DNA of 64,000 bases from Clostridiales bacterium (GCA_003150035.1 QALR01000026.1:1-64000), one strand, 5' to 3'; shown: positions 16,539 to 25,941, numbered from the stretch's first letter. The notes: generated by a model from the sequence alone, not told the origin. Numbers and translations: made by a program.

Positions 16539-17513
16539 TTAACGGGTTTCAAGCTGTTTTTTTTGCAGACGGATATCCTTGCCCTCAAACACACAGACCT
16601 TGAATTCTCCGAGCAGCCTTGACGTAATTCGGTCCGTATATTTCGCAAGAAGCTCCTTTTCTGACACATTCGTTGAAATGATCATGCTTTTTTCTGAAAT
16701 CAAACGGGTGTTGATAAGATGATAAAGACAGGATACCGTAAACTGACTCTGCATTTCCGTGCCGAGATCATCCAGAATCAGAAGATCGCATGCAAGATAA
16801 CGCTCCGTCAGGGATTCTCCCCACGGCGCGCGCCCGAATTTTTCCGCTTCAAAATCGGAAAAGACCTTCTGCGCGCTCTCGTATACCACGTCAAAGCCGC
16901 GCTCCACAATCTCCTTGGCAATGGCGCTAGAAAGATGCGTCTTGCCGAGTCCCGTCGTTCCCATGAAGAGGAGATTGTGCATGGTCTTTCCATCGAAGGC
17001 GGAGGCATACTCCTTGGCAACGCCAAGGATATACGCCATGTTTTCCCGCTCGGCGCCGCGGTAATAGGAAAGGTCGAACGTGTCAAAATTCTGCTTTCCA
17101 ATCAGTTTCAGCACTCCGGAGCTTTCATATCCTGCGAGTGTCAGCGCGCGGCGCATGCATTTGCACATTTTCCCATTTACAAAGCCGACGTCCTGACACA
17201 CGTTGCATTCGTACTTGACCGAGCTGTAATCCTCCGGATAGCCGTTGGCCCGAAGGATTTCCCGCCTCGCTTCAAGCAGCAGGTTATTGCTTTCCTCCAA
17301 TTTACGGATGCGCTTCTGCAGGTCGTCGCCGCCCTCCATCGCCTCTCTCATGATGCGAAGTCCCGTCGAAGAAAGCGCGCGGTCGATTTCGGCAATCTGC
17401 GGCAGCTTCTGATGCAATTCTGCGCGCCGCGCCTCTGCCGCCTGTTTGGCGCGCAGATTCTTATCCTTGAACTGCGCCGCGATTTTTTTATAATTTTCCG
17501 CATTGTATGCCAT
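16539..17513 (-). CDS. DnaC/DnaI-like helicase loader ATPase
   Basis: A 324-residue AAA+ protein that would load the replicative helicase with the DnaD protein encoded before it. The N-terminal 100 residues are helical, followed by a probable zinc site (YECNVCQDVGFVNGKMCKCM, residues 116-135). The ATPase core has Walker A GTTGLGKTH near residue 190 and Walker B LLILDDLGTE near 250, with a sensor-1 region IISTNVSEKEL. The N-terminal zinc site plus C-terminal AAA+ domain is the DnaI plan. The dnaD gene ends 14 bases before its start. Called loader by family; helicase pairing is inferred. Confidence 0.88.
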   Translation of the reverse strand: MAYNAENYKKIAAQFKDKNLRAKQAAEARRAELHQKLPQIAEIDRALSSTGLRIMREAMEGGDDLQKRIRKLEESNNLLLEARREILRANGYPEDYSSVKYECNVCQDVGFVNGKMCKCMRRALTLAGYESSGVLKLIGKQNFDTFDLSYYRGAERENMAYILGVAKEYASAFDGKTMHNLLFMGTTGLGKTHLSSAIAKEIVERGFDVVYESAQKVFSDFEAEKFGRAPWGESLTERYLACDLLILDDLGTEMQSQFTVSCLYHLINTRLISEKSMIISTNVSEKELLAKYTDRITSRLLGEFKVCVFEGKDIRLQKKQLETR

Positions 17514-17527
17514 ATCCTAGTCCCCTG

Positions 17528-18463
17528 TCAGACTGAATTTTTGGATTTCTCATCCTTTCCGGCGCTAGCCGCCCCGCGGCGCGTCGCGGCTTCAAAAAAT
17601 TCATCCAGATCAAAACCGATTTTCTTCTCTTTTTCCGTGTTTTTCGGTGCTTTTTTGTGCTTTTCGGCGTAAGCCGCGACATCCTCTTTTGTCCGGCATC
17701 CCGCCTCCACCCACTTTTTCAGAATCCCGTTTTCATAAGAAAATTTCGGCTGAGAGATGGCCGCCATCATGTCGTTATAGGCAAGTTCAATCAGCTCAAA
17801 CGGAAGATTCCATTCGATCGTCCATTTTTCAAGGTATTCACGCTCCTTTGGAGTCAGCGCCCGCTCTCCAAGTCCGAAAAGCCCGCGGATACGGTATTCC
17901 ATATCATGCTTGCGCCGCTCGCGCTCCATATAGGCGTCGAGCGCACCGACCGTAACGACGCCGCTATCGTATAGAGAGATTCCTACTTTTTCTATGTAAC
18001 GCAAAGCCGGCTTGCCGATGTCATGGCAATGCTTGCATAGCTTGACTACGTATTCAAAATCAAGCCGCAGCCCGTCATGCAGGTAAAGGATCGACTCCGT
18101 TTCCGCCGGGGTCATCGTCTTGCCGAGAATGACAGAGCATACGTCGATAAGCTCTTTCATATCGCCGTCTTCGCAGATGCGCTCCATCTCCTCGCCGGAA
18201 TAGGACGGACGAGGAGCCTCTCTTTTCTCTGGCGCCTCAAGTCCCTCCGCCGAAACCACGCCGGACGCTGCCCAAAACCGGATTGCAGCCAGAACCGCCT
18301 CCGCTGAAACACCACTCATTTCCGCAAGACGTGCGGGTTCCCCGGTCCCGGACGCCATAGCGATCAGAACCCGCAGCTCGTCCGCAGAGGCGCGGGACAA
18401 AAATTCAAGGCAGCGGCCGGGAAGATTGATGACCTTGCCGCCGTAAAGCCATTCTATTTTCAA
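17528..18463 (-). CDS. DnaD-domain replication initiation protein (TTG start)
   Basis: A 311-residue protein with two DnaD/DnaB_2-type modules in the second half (about residues 115-185, EGVEYVVKLCKH-type; and 200-260, WNLPFELIELAYN). The second is the typical DnaD C-terminal element ending in a YENGILKKW motif. The N-terminal 80 residues look like a winged helix. The start is TTG at 18463, preceded by GAGGAGGGACCTTC; an earlier TTG at 18490 has no ribosome site. It is followed by the DnaC/DnaI-like loader, the usual functional partner in Firmicutes. Confidence 0.85.
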   Translation of the reverse strand: MKIEWLYGGKVINLPGRCLEFLSRASADELRVLIAMASGTGEPARLAEMSGVSAEAVLAAIRFWAASGVVSAEGLEAPEKREAPRPSYSGEEMERICEDGDMKELIDVCSVILGKTMTPAETESILYLHDGLRLDFEYVVKLCKHCHDIGKPALRYIEKVGISLYDSGVVTVGALDAYMERERRKHDMEYRIRGLFGLGERALTPKEREYLEKWTIEWNLPFELIELAYNDMMAAISQPKFSYENGILKKWVEAGCRTKEDVAAYAEKHKKAPKNTEKEKKIGFDLDEFFEAATRRGAASAGKDEKSKNSV

Positions 18464-18595
18464 AGAAGGTCCCTCCTCTGTTTCAAGCAAAAAATTAGCA
18501 TTTCATTAGTGAATCCATTCTTTCGTACCGTCTGTAAATATTTTTTACCATAAAGGTAAGGAATGAATTTTCAAGCGGTTTTCCACCGGTTTTTT

Positions 18596-18787
18596 TGTGG
18601 AAAACTGAGCGCTCTTATCCACATTTCCCACAGAGTTTTCCACTGTTTTTCAGGAAAAACTCCCCATTTGGCCGGTTTTTCTGGTTTTATACAGGCGTAT
18701 TTCAAAATTTTCTTTCCACCAAATGTGGAAAACTCAAATTTTCATTTTATACGGATGTTATCCAAAAAAACACCAATTTTATCCAAT
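18596..18787. promoter_or_regulatory. Cluster of DnaA-box-like sites upstream of dnaD
   Basis: A perfect DnaA box TTATCCACA is at 18615-18623. One-mismatch sites are TGTGGAAAA at 18596-18604 and 18724-18732 (other orientation) and TTATCCAAA at 18758-18766; TTATCCAAT at 18779-18787 has two mismatches. The 18,464-18,846 gap is AT-rich with no gene. It could be a DnaA-controlled regulatory region or a DnaA-titration site; dnaA itself is not here, so an origin is not claimed. Confidence 0.5.
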
Positions 18788-18846
18788 AAAAGTAACCAAA
18801 TTATCGGATGAAATTTTTATGAACTTTTTTATATTTCCGCGTTTTT

Positions 18847-19854
18847 TCACATCGAAAAAGCATACGCATTGAGCGATTCATCGGAAAAATTCCCCGCCTC
18901 AAACTCAAAGCAGGCGGCAGCGCCGATCATTGCAGCGTTATCTCCGCAGTACGGCAGCTCCGGCATATATAGAGAGATTCCCCGCTCCACGGAAAAATTC
19001 GTCAGGGCCGCGCGCAGATGGGAATTGGCCGCGACACCGCCGGCAAGCGTAAGCACCCGCAGATCCGGATTCCGATCAAACGCCATCGCAAGCTTGTGAA
19101 TGACGCCCTGCACGGCACTCTGCACAAATCCCGCCGCAATATCGGCACATGCGGGCGGATTTCCCTTTTGCTTTTCCGCGTTGATATAATTTAAAACCGC
19201 CGTTTTGAGTCCCGAAAAAGACAAATCCAGCGTATCGTCATGAATCGCCGCCGACGGAAACGAAACCGGGCACTTTCCCTCATACGCTAGCTTGTCAAGC
19301 GCCGCGCCGCCGGGATAGGGCATCCCCATCACACGGGCGACCTTATCAAAGCTCTCGCCCATGGCGTCATCGCGTGTGCCGCCAATCACCGTATGCGCCC
19401 GATAACCCTCCACACGGATAATAGACGTGTGTCCGCCGGAGGCAACAAACGCAAGGAACGGCGGAACAAGCTCCGGATGCGTCAGATAATTCGCCGCGAT
19501 ATGCCCCGCGATGTGATTTACGGCAACGAGCGGCTTTTCCCATGAAAAAGCAAGCGCTTTGGCAAAATTCACGCCGACAAGCAGCGCACCGATAAGTCCC
19601 GGACGGTTTGTCACCGCGACGGCATCGACTTCTTTCACGGAGAGTCCGCCTCGCTCTAGCGCCTCACGGGCAAGTCCGGAAATCGCCTCACAATGCGCAC
19701 GGCTTGCAATCTCGGGAACCACGCCGCCGAATTTCGCGTGTATGTCAATTTGGGATGCCACAACATTGGAAAGAACCGAAAACCGCCCAGCCTCATACCC
19801 TACGACAGCGGCGGCCGTCTCGTCGCAGGAACTTTCAAAAGCAAGAATACGCAT
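18847..19854 (-). CDS. tsaD: tRNA N6-threonylcarbamoyladenosine (t6A) synthase subunit TsaD
   Basis: This 335-residue protein transfers the threonylcarbamoyl group to A37 of ANN-reading tRNAs, with TsaB and TsaE, which are not in this window. The start MRILAFESSCDETAAAVV at 19854 is the classic TsaD N-terminus; the metal-binding histidines are in VNHIAGHIAANYL near residue 110, and the late LTLAGGVAANSHLR and YCGDNAAMIG motifs are present. Full length. It ends a minus-strand run of mrp, tyrosine phosphatase and rimI; rimI beside tsaD is a common arrangement. Confidence 0.96.
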   Translation of the reverse strand: MRILAFESSCDETAAAVVGYEAGRFSVLSNVVASQIDIHAKFGGVVPEIASRAHCEAISGLAREALERGGLSVKEVDAVAVTNRPGLIGALLVGVNFAKALAFSWEKPLVAVNHIAGHIAANYLTHPELVPPFLAFVASGGHTSIIRVEGYRAHTVIGGTRDDAMGESFDKVARVMGMPYPGGAALDKLAYEGKCPVSFPSAAIHDDTLDLSFSGLKTAVLNYINAEKQKGNPPACADIAAGFVQSAVQGVIHKLAMAFDRNPDLRVLTLAGGVAANSHLRAALTNFSVERGISLYMPELPYCGDNAAMIGAAACFEFEAGNFSDESLNAYAFSM

Positions 19855-19939
19855 AATCCATCCTATTTTTGCCGAAATGGGAAAGCCCGAACGGCAATCC
19901 CTATTCAAAATTTAGGGAGAAGTGCACGCCTCTCCCCCG

Positions 19940-20410
19940 TCATGAGGTTTCGGGACCCGGAATTTTCAAACCAAAATGATAGAGAAAGGCGTCCTCCCGC
20001 GGTGCCGAATAAAAAGCGCGGCGCACGCCGTCGCGGACAAAGCCGACCGCTTCATAGAGCGCCTGCGCCGCAGCATTCGACTCGCGAACCTCCAGCATGA
20101 GAGTTGCAAGCGAACGTCTTTTTCCCTCTTCTATGAGAGCGTCTATCAGAGCGCGGCCCACGCCATGTCTGCGAAACGGGCGTGCAACCGCAATATTACA
20201 AATCTGCCCCTCGTCCAGCACGCAAAGCATGCTAGCATATCCGGCGAATGCGCCCTTTACATGGGCTGCGAGGAACACCATCTCATCCCTTGCGGCAGCC
20301 TCTCTTATCATAGCTTCGCTCCACGGCGAGGAAAAACAAACCCTCTCTAGCGCCGCTGCCTGCGTCACTTCAGACTCCGTCAAGGGTAAAATTTCAATTT
20401 TGTTTTCCAT
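19940..20410 (-). CDS. rimI: Ribosomal-protein-S18-alanine N-acetyltransferase RimI
   Basis: A 156-residue GNAT acetyltransferase starting at the ATG at 20410. It has the family's opening (EILPLTESEVTQAAALERVCFSSPWSE), the central ICNIAVARPFRRHGVGRALI segment with the acetyl-CoA loop RRHGVG, and the closing LEVRESNAAAQALYEAVGF. Members acetylate the N-terminal Ala of S18, although broader roles are known. Its start overlaps the restored end of the phosphatase frame by 17 bases, so the genes are probably translationally coupled. Confidence 0.9.
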   Translation of the reverse strand: MENKIEILPLTESEVTQAAALERVCFSSPWSEAMIREAAARDEMVFLAAHVKGAFAGYASMLCVLDEGQICNIAVARPFRRHGVGRALIDALIEEGKRRSLATLMLEVRESNAAAQALYEAVGFVRDGVRRAFYSAPREDAFLYHFGLKIPGPETS

Positions 20411-20836
20411 CACACAAAAACATCTGAAAAATCTGATCCCGCATCTGCTTCACCCCGCGCACAAGCGCCTCTCCGGAAAGGTGGGAAAGATCGGAGATTC
20501 CTTCCGAAAAAAAACGATTTTATCCGCATATTCCGGATAGAACTGCCGCAAAAGCGAAGCATATCCCTCTGAAACCGCGCAGACAATATCGCTGTCCGCA
20601 AGCAGGTCCGCCGTCAGCCTTCTGGAAAAATGAGAGGTGTAGCTTACCGGGCGGGGGAAGACCGCCGAAAGCGCTTGTGCACACGCGGGAAGCATCGGCT
20701 CCCCCGCATGTGCAAACAGGCCCGCGGAGGAGGCGTCATACCGATCGCCTCCATACTCGCATAAAATTTTTTCCGCCATCACACTGCGGCAGGTGTTTGC
20801 AGAGCACACAAACAGGACCTTCTTTTTGCGTTCCAT
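20394..20836 (-). pseudogene. Low-molecular-weight protein tyrosine phosphatase, apparently frameshifted
   Basis: The start at 20836 (MERKKKVLFVCSANTCRS) gives the phosphatase P-loop VCSANTCRS and a middle region matching the family. After YADKIVFF the frame turns into unrelated sequence and stops at 20450. Shifting frame at the run of eight A (20507-20514 on the plus strand) gives EGISDLSHLSGEALVRGVK and MRDQIFQMF, the expected C-terminal helix pattern, ending at 20394. So either the gene is broken, or the run was miscounted, or slippage on the homopolymer makes the full protein. It lies 1 base after mrp and overlaps rimI. Confidence 0.75.
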
Positions 20837-20837
20837 T

Positions 20838-21695
20838 TTAGATAACTCTTTGCGGCTGCGCCTCGATGGCGTCCGCAATAGAGGTCGCTGCTCCGTTTTC
20901 GCAAAGCTCGATAGTGCCGGCATCACACATGGCAGAGAAGGCAGGGCTCATCGGCAGCTTTGCCAGAACCGGCAGTCCAAAGCTTTTCGCCACCTCGTCA
21001 ATTTTGCTCTCGCCGAATACGGAAATCCTTTTGCCGCAGTCCGGACATTCCACATAGCTCATGTTTTCCACAATTCCGACGATCGGAATATTCATCAGCT
21101 TCGCCATATTCACTGCCTTGGCAACGATCATGGACACCAGATCCTGCGGGCTTGTCACAACAATAATACCGTCGAGCGGAATGGATTGGAAGATCGTCAG
21201 CGGAACGTCGCCCGTACCGGGCGGACAGTCGATGAGCATACAGTCGAGATCCCCCCAAATGACGTCCGTCCAAAACTGCTTGACCGTTCCCGCAATGACG
21301 GGTCCGCGCCACACAACAGGGGAAGTAATATCCTCAAGCAGCAGATTGACGCTCATAACTTTGATTCCGGTTTTCGTCTCCTTGGGCAGAATCCCGCCGA
21401 GCGGCGCCGCCTCACAAACGCCGGAAAGACCGAACGCTTTCGGAATGGACGGCCCCGTCACGTCGGCGTCCATAATGCCGACTGAAAGACCACGGCGGCG
21501 CAGTTCCACCGCGGCAAGCTCTGTAACAAGCGACTTGCCTACCCCTCCCTTTCCGCTAACAACACCGATCACTTTTCCAACCATGCTCATCGGGTTGATC
21601 GGCTCAAACATCGATTCTTTCTTAGAACTGCACGCAGCGCTGCAGGTTGAGCAGTCGTGTGTGCAGCCTTCTATTTCTTTTTCTTCGTCTATCAT
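20838..21695 (-). CDS. Mrp/NBP35-type P-loop iron-sulfur carrier ATPase
   Basis: A 285-residue protein of the Mrp/ApbC family, which holds a bridging [4Fe-4S] cluster and hands clusters to apoproteins. The N-terminus has a cysteine group (CTHDCSTCSAAC, residues 9-20) in place of a MIP18 domain, then the deviant Walker A GKGGVGKS near residue 48, and a C-terminal CPDCGK cluster motif near 220. The start at 21695 follows AGGAGAAAATG with 6-base spacing; an ATG three bases earlier is possible. It heads the minus-strand run that ends in tsaD. Confidence 0.92.
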   Translation of the reverse strand: MIDEEKEIEGCTHDCSTCSAACSSKKESMFEPINPMSMVGKVIGVVSGKGGVGKSLVTELAAVELRRRGLSVGIMDADVTGPSIPKAFGLSGVCEAAPLGGILPKETKTGIKVMSVNLLLEDITSPVVWRGPVIAGTVKQFWTDVIWGDLDCMLIDCPPGTGDVPLTIFQSIPLDGIIVVTSPQDLVSMIVAKAVNMAKLMNIPIVGIVENMSYVECPDCGKRISVFGESKIDEVAKSFGLPVLAKLPMSPAFSAMCDAGTIELCENGAATSIADAIEAQPQRVI

Positions 21696-21803
21696 CATTT
21701 TCTCCTGTCTGCCGGCCACAGCCGGCTGATTTATCCGGAATTTCCGGTCTTATTTTTTTATTATACAGTTGCATAAAATATTTTATACAACGGAATAAAT
21801 ATG

Positions 21804-23252
21804 TCATACCAGCTTAAATCCAAAGAAATCCTTCGTATTATTATAGCAAATATCGCAAACCATCTGCGCCAGCGTCTCCATGTCAAGCGGATACTCGCCT
21901 CGTTCCACATAGCCGCCAAGCACGCTGCACAGCACGCGGCGAAAATACTCGTGACGCGTATAGGAAAGGAAGCTGCGGGAATCCGTCAGCATGCCGACAA
22001 ACTTGCCGAGCACGGAAAGACTTGCGAGGTTTTCCAGATGATCGCGCATCCCGCGGATGTTGTCATTGAACCACCACGCGCTGCCGTGTTGGAGCTTCGG
22101 CATGGAAAGCAGTCCTTCCGCTTCGTCGCTCGTATATTGGAAGCTGCCGCAAAGCACGGCAAGTGCCGCATTGTCGCTCGGATTGAGCGAATAGAGGATA
22201 GTTCTCGGAAGCGCATTTTCTGTGTTCAGCGCGTCTAGCATTGCCGCAAGCTTCGCAATACAGTTTGTCCCGTTGATGGCATCGTATCCGGTATCGGGCC
22301 CAAGCCGCTGCTTCATGACCGTATTCGGCGAACGCATCGCGCCGAAATGAAGCTGCAGTATCCAACCTCGTTTTACGTATTCACGCCCAAAGAAGCGGAT
22401 AAGCGCGCTCTTATAGATTTCCGTCATCTCATCGTCTATCCGTTCACCGGCAAGCGCACGCTTGAGCGTCACATCTGCAACGGAGAGGCACTGCGCCGCC
22501 GATTTGGTTTTGTCGAAAGCGACGTAGTCATCGAAGCCGTGATCCGCCGTCCGGCAGCCAAGCGCGTCGAAGAACTCGATCCTGCGCTCGAGTGCATCGC
22601 AAAGAGAAACAATGTCCATAATCTCCATACCGCTCGCCTCGGAAAGCTTTGCGATATAGGCCGCAAAATCCGCGGCGTTCACATTCATCGCCTTGTCCGG
22701 CCGGAATGCCGGAAGCACTCTCGTTTCAAAAGAATCATCCTGAGAAAGCGCAATGTGATATTCCAGCGAATCCGCCGGGTCATCCGTCGTGCAGATGAGC
22801 TTTACATTTGAGCGTCGGATGATCTCCCGCACACGCATATCGTCCGATGAAAGTCTTTCCTTTGTCAGATTCCAGACCTCGTCGCAGGTTTCCGGAGAAA
22901 GAATACCGTCATAATCAAAATACCGCTTCAGCTCTAAATGAGACCAGTGATACAGGGGATTGCCTATCATAGACGGCATCACCGACGCATAAGCCGCAAA
23001 CTTTTCATAGTCGGTAGCATCTCCCGTAATGACACGCTCCGGCAAGCCGAAGCAGCGCATGGCTCGCCATTTATAATGATCGCCGCCGAGCCAAACCTCG
23101 GTAATATTTTCATATTTTCGGTTTTCTAAAATCTCCTTCGGACTCACGTGACAATGATAGTCAATAATCGGCATCTGCGCCGCATAATGATGATAGAGGA
23201 TTTTGGCAATTTCTCCGTCAAGCAAAAAATCCTCGTCCATAAATGCTTTCAT
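21804..23252 (-). CDS. uxaC: Glucuronate isomerase
   Basis: A 482-residue enzyme that interconverts D-glucuronate and D-fructuronate (and galacturonate and tagaturonate), the first step of hexuronate use. The start is MKAFMDEDFLLDGEIAKILY at 23252. The metal-site motif IIDYHCHVSPKEI, the LELKRYFDYDG region and the WILQLHFGAMRSPNT segment with its active-site histidine are all present, and the C-terminus is complete. KDPG aldolase, the last enzyme of the same route, lies 900 bases upstream on the other strand. Confidence 0.95.
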   Translation of the reverse strand: MKAFMDEDFLLDGEIAKILYHHYAAQMPIIDYHCHVSPKEILENRKYENITEVWLGGDHYKWRAMRCFGLPERVITGDATDYEKFAAYASVMPSMIGNPLYHWSHLELKRYFDYDGILSPETCDEVWNLTKERLSSDDMRVREIIRRSNVKLICTTDDPADSLEYHIALSQDDSFETRVLPAFRPDKAMNVNAADFAAYIAKLSEASGMEIMDIVSLCDALERRIEFFDALGCRTADHGFDDYVAFDKTKSAAQCLSVADVTLKRALAGERIDDEMTEIYKSALIRFFGREYVKRGWILQLHFGAMRSPNTVMKQRLGPDTGYDAINGTNCIAKLAAMLDALNTENALPRTILYSLNPSDNAALAVLCGSFQYTSDEAEGLLSMPKLQHGSAWWFNDNIRGMRDHLENLASLSVLGKFVGMLTDSRSFLSYTRHEYFRRVLCSVLGGYVERGEYPLDMETLAQMVCDICYNNTKDFFGFKLV

Positions 23253-23646
23253 ACGTTTACCGATTCCTTTCCCGCAATGAGAAGACAAACGGGACACCCG
23301 CCTTCTTCCGCGATTTAAAGATTTTCTGTAATCTAAATTAAATTATATACCAAACGCTTTACAAATGCAACAGGATATTGTATAATTATCTTGTTCTTTT
23401 TCTTTGCGAAAAGAAAAAAATCCGTGGGGCATAGTGCAATTCGAAAGCGATCTACACCCATTTCACTTTCTGCGTTTGTTTCCTTTTTGCTCTACGCTTT
23501 TTTCAAAAAGCGGGGCAATGTCGGCTCCGCCACTGAAAACCGTATACCCGTGGCTTTTTCGGACGGCGTCACAGACGGAAACGCTCCCCATCATCCGGCG
23601 CGCATCTTCCCTGCCCCCGTGGGCGGAAAGTTGTCAGTCGCAGGTT

Positions 23647-23822
23647 GACACTCGCACGGCGGTTGACGGAGAGTGTGCAAAAGCACACGAACCCGTCATA
23701 AGAGAGCCGTGTGGAGGAAGCTTTCAGCCGCAGGATAGGGGGCCGAGGCGGAAGCCTCGGTAAATCTTTTGGTTCTTTTCTCTTTACGGAGAAAAGAACA
23801 TCGTTCTCCCTTTCCAAAAAGG
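23647..23822. repeat. Intergenic repeat, left inverted copy
   Basis: About 175 bases recur inverted at 29688-29862; shared words include GTGTGCAAAAGCACACGAAC and AACCCGTCATAAGAGAGCCG. Further short similarities (AAATACGGCGGA, the GTCCCGTGCGGGACGGAGTG word) extend through 23,940-24,010 and 29,900-30,070. The 23,253-24,152 gap holds no gene I can support; frames there are translations of the repeat. Confidence 0.8.
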
Positions 23823-24152
23823 AAAAAGCGTTCATGTTCTTTTTTTGCGGAAAGAACATGAAGCCGTAGGACCTTCTGGCTTAATCGTTTATACAAAAAA
23901 GAGCCGCAGAAAGTCGGCTTGGCTTGCGCGCGTTTTCCTTTTCTGCTGACAAGAAATACGGCGGAGCGCTTTGTCCCGTGCGGGACGGAGTGCCGCAGAA
24001 ATAGCCGACAGCGTATAACTTTCAGTCCGCCGTGCGATAACGGTAGCGCGAACCTTCTCCGCGCCCGCAGGCGCAAAAGCAAGGAAAAAGCTTTTTTTCA
24101 AAACTATAAATTTCACGCCCAACATGGCATAATAATTTTGGAGGTTATTTTT

Positions 24153-25115
24153 ATGAACGACATTCTGAAAAAGCTTGGGGAAATTGGCATTGTTCCCGTC
24201 ATCAAAATCGAAGATGCAAAGAAAGCCGTGCCTCTTGCCGAGGCGCTCTCGCGCGGCGGACTGCCTGCGGCGGAAGTCACATTCCGCACTGCAGCGGCAG
24301 CAGACGCCATCCGCGCTATTGCCGAAGCCATGCCGGATATGCTTGTCGGCGCGGGCACAGTTCTCACCACCGAGCAGGCGGACCGCGCCGAGGAGGCGGG
24401 TGCCAAGTTCATCGTATCCCCCGGCTTCAATCCGAAGGTCGTCGCGCACTGCATCGCGCGCGGCATCCCCGTCTGCCCCGGCTGCTCCACCTGCGGCGAA
24501 ATGGAGCAGGCGATGGAAATGGGACTTGACACCGTCAAGTTCTTCCCTGCCGAGGCCGCGGGGGGCCTTGCCGTCATCAAGGCAGTTTCCGCTCCTTATA
24601 GCAGCCTGAAATTCATGCCGACCGGCGGCATCAACGAAGCCAACCTGCTTTCCTATCTGAGCTTTCCGAAAATACTCGCGTGCGGCGGAAGCTTCATGGT
24701 CAAGGACGCCCTTATCAAAGAAGGCAACTTTGAGGAAATCGAACGCCTGACAAGAAACGCCGTCGCTCTCATGCACGGCTTCGAAATCGTCCATGTCGGT
24801 ATCAATTCCGAAAACGAAGAGGAATGCAAAAAAACGGCGGAGACCCTTTGCCGGCTGTTCTTGCTCACGCCGGACATCCGTACAAAGGCAATCTTTGCCG
24901 GCACCAAGTTTGAGGTGATGAAAACGCCGTTCCGTGGGAAAAACGGCCACATCGCCATCGGCTGCAATTTCCCGGACCGTGCTAAGGCCTATCTGGAACG
25001 TATGGGCGTCGTTTTCGACGAGGAGAGCGCAACCTACGACGAAAAGGGCAATCTGAAATTTATTTATCTGAAAGACGAGATCGGCGGCTTCGCTTTCCAT
25101 CTTGTAAAAAAATAA
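24153..25115 (+). CDS. eda: KDPG/KHG aldolase with C-terminal extra domain
   Basis: A 320-residue protein starting after TTTTGGAGGTTATTTTT. Residues 1-205 are a complete class I KDPG aldolase: the VPVIKIEDA strand, GLPAAEVTFRT, GAGTVLT, the Schiff-base lysine region KFIVSPGFNP, and TVKFFPAEAAGG near 130. It splits 2-dehydro-3-deoxy-6-phosphogluconate to pyruvate and glyceraldehyde-3-phosphate. Residues 215-320 form a second domain with a glyoxalase/VOC-like feel (HIAIGCNFPDRAKAYLERMG, GFAFHLVKK), which I recall in several clostridial members; its role is unknown to me. Confidence 0.9.
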   Translation: MNDILKKLGEIGIVPVIKIEDAKKAVPLAEALSRGGLPAAEVTFRTAAAADAIRAIAEAMPDMLVGAGTVLTTEQADRAEEAGAKFIVSPGFNPKVVAHCIARGIPVCPGCSTCGEMEQAMEMGLDTVKFFPAEAAGGLAVIKAVSAPYSSLKFMPTGGINEANLLSYLSFPKILACGGSFMVKDALIKEGNFEEIERLTRNAVALMHGFEIVHVGINSENEEECKKTAETLCRLFLLTPDIRTKAIFAGTKFEVMKTPFRGKNGHIAIGCNFPDRAKAYLERMGVVFDEESATYDEKGNLKFIYLKDEIGGFAFHLVKK

Positions 25116-25130
25116 GAGACTTTCAAAATG

Positions 25131-25188
25131 AGAAATCCACAAGGAAGGGACTTCGCAAGGCCCGAAGCCCAAGCGGTGGATTTTTCTC
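25131..25188 (+). terminator. Terminator after eda
   Basis: Arms AGAAATCCAC and GTGGATTTTTCT pair with an internal second hairpin, followed by TTTTTTCC. Further on, 25,290-25,320 contains the inverted repeat TTCGATA-N-TATCGAA and TATAAT near 25,345 before the hydrogenase operon, a possible operator and promoter. Confidence 0.7.
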
Positions 25189-25446
25189 TTTTTTCCTTAA
25201 ATATTCGAAAAATGGAATGTATATATGAATCCGTATGTCAATTCTCACATATTTTGCCCGGACAGGTTAAAATTTTAGATGATTTTTTTGTTTTTTTCGA
25301 TATTTTTTTATCGAAAAGTATAGCATTTTTCGAAACGATGATGTATAATATTTTTTGGTCAAAAAATCTACGGTGCAAATTTGCGATTCCCATGAGGGGC
25401 AAAGGCATCGGAACCTATAAAGTTCAGAAGGAGGACATTTTCCCAT

Positions 25447-25941
25447 ATGAAAAAGAAACTCACGACCGTTGTATTTGAAGACACGCCCGAAAAGGCGGAC
25501 AAGCTCGCAGCGCTCATCTCCGAATACAAAGACGTCGAAGGAAGCCTCATGCCGGTTTTGCAAGGGGCACAAGACATCTACGGCTATCTGCCCATCGAGG
25601 TGCAGAAAAAAATTGCCGAAGGACTAGGACTTTCCCTGTCCGAGGTGTATGGGGCGGTATCGTTTTATTCTCAGTTTGCGCTCAATCCGAAAGGAAAGGT
25701 TGCCGTCTCCGTATGTCTTGGAACGGCATGCTATGTCAAGGGCTCCGGCAAACTTCATGAAAAATGCATGGAAATCACCGGCATCGGCGCCGGCGACATT
25801 TCTCCGGACGGCAGATTCTCTTATGAGGCGACGCGCTGCATCGGCGCCTGTGGACTCGCGCCCGTCATGACGGTGAACGGCGACGTTTACGGCAGAATCA
25901 CGCCTAGCGACGTCGAAGGCATCATCGCAAAATACCTCTGA
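25447..25941 (+). CDS. hydC: NuoE-like subunit of NAD-linked [FeFe] hydrogenase
   Basis: This 164-residue thioredoxin-like protein carries one [2Fe-2S] cluster and hands electrons within the hydrogenase complex. Ligands are the cysteines in VCLGTACYVKG and EATRCIGACGLAP. Preceding features are the helical LMPVLQGAQDIYGYLP and VYGAVSFYSQF motifs of NuoE/HydC/HndA. It begins a three-gene operon (gaps of 40 and 17 bases) in the order HydC, HydB, HydA, the set found in electron-bifurcating hydrogenases of Thermotoga and clostridia. Confidence 0.93.
   Translation: MKKKLTTVVFEDTPEKADKLAALISEYKDVEGSLMPVLQGAQDIYGYLPIEVQKKIAEGLGLSLSEVYGAVSFYSQFALNPKGKVAVSVCLGTACYVKGSGKLHEKCMEITGIGAGDISPDGRFSYEATRCIGACGLAPVMTVNGDVYGRITPSDVEGIIAKYL

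Noticed and set aside
18596..18787. Chromosome replication origin
   Set aside because: DnaA boxes are few and dnaA/dnaN are absent; it would need skew data for the whole replicon.
22347..22811. Plus-strand open frame of 154 residues opposite uxaC
   Set aside because: It is antisense to the complete uxaC gene, with no ribosome site or domain.
23569..23859. Similar open frames at 23569-23859 and 29625-29873 that seem to be homologous proteins
   Set aside because: They are translations of the intergenic inverted repeat; no ribosome site and no domain.
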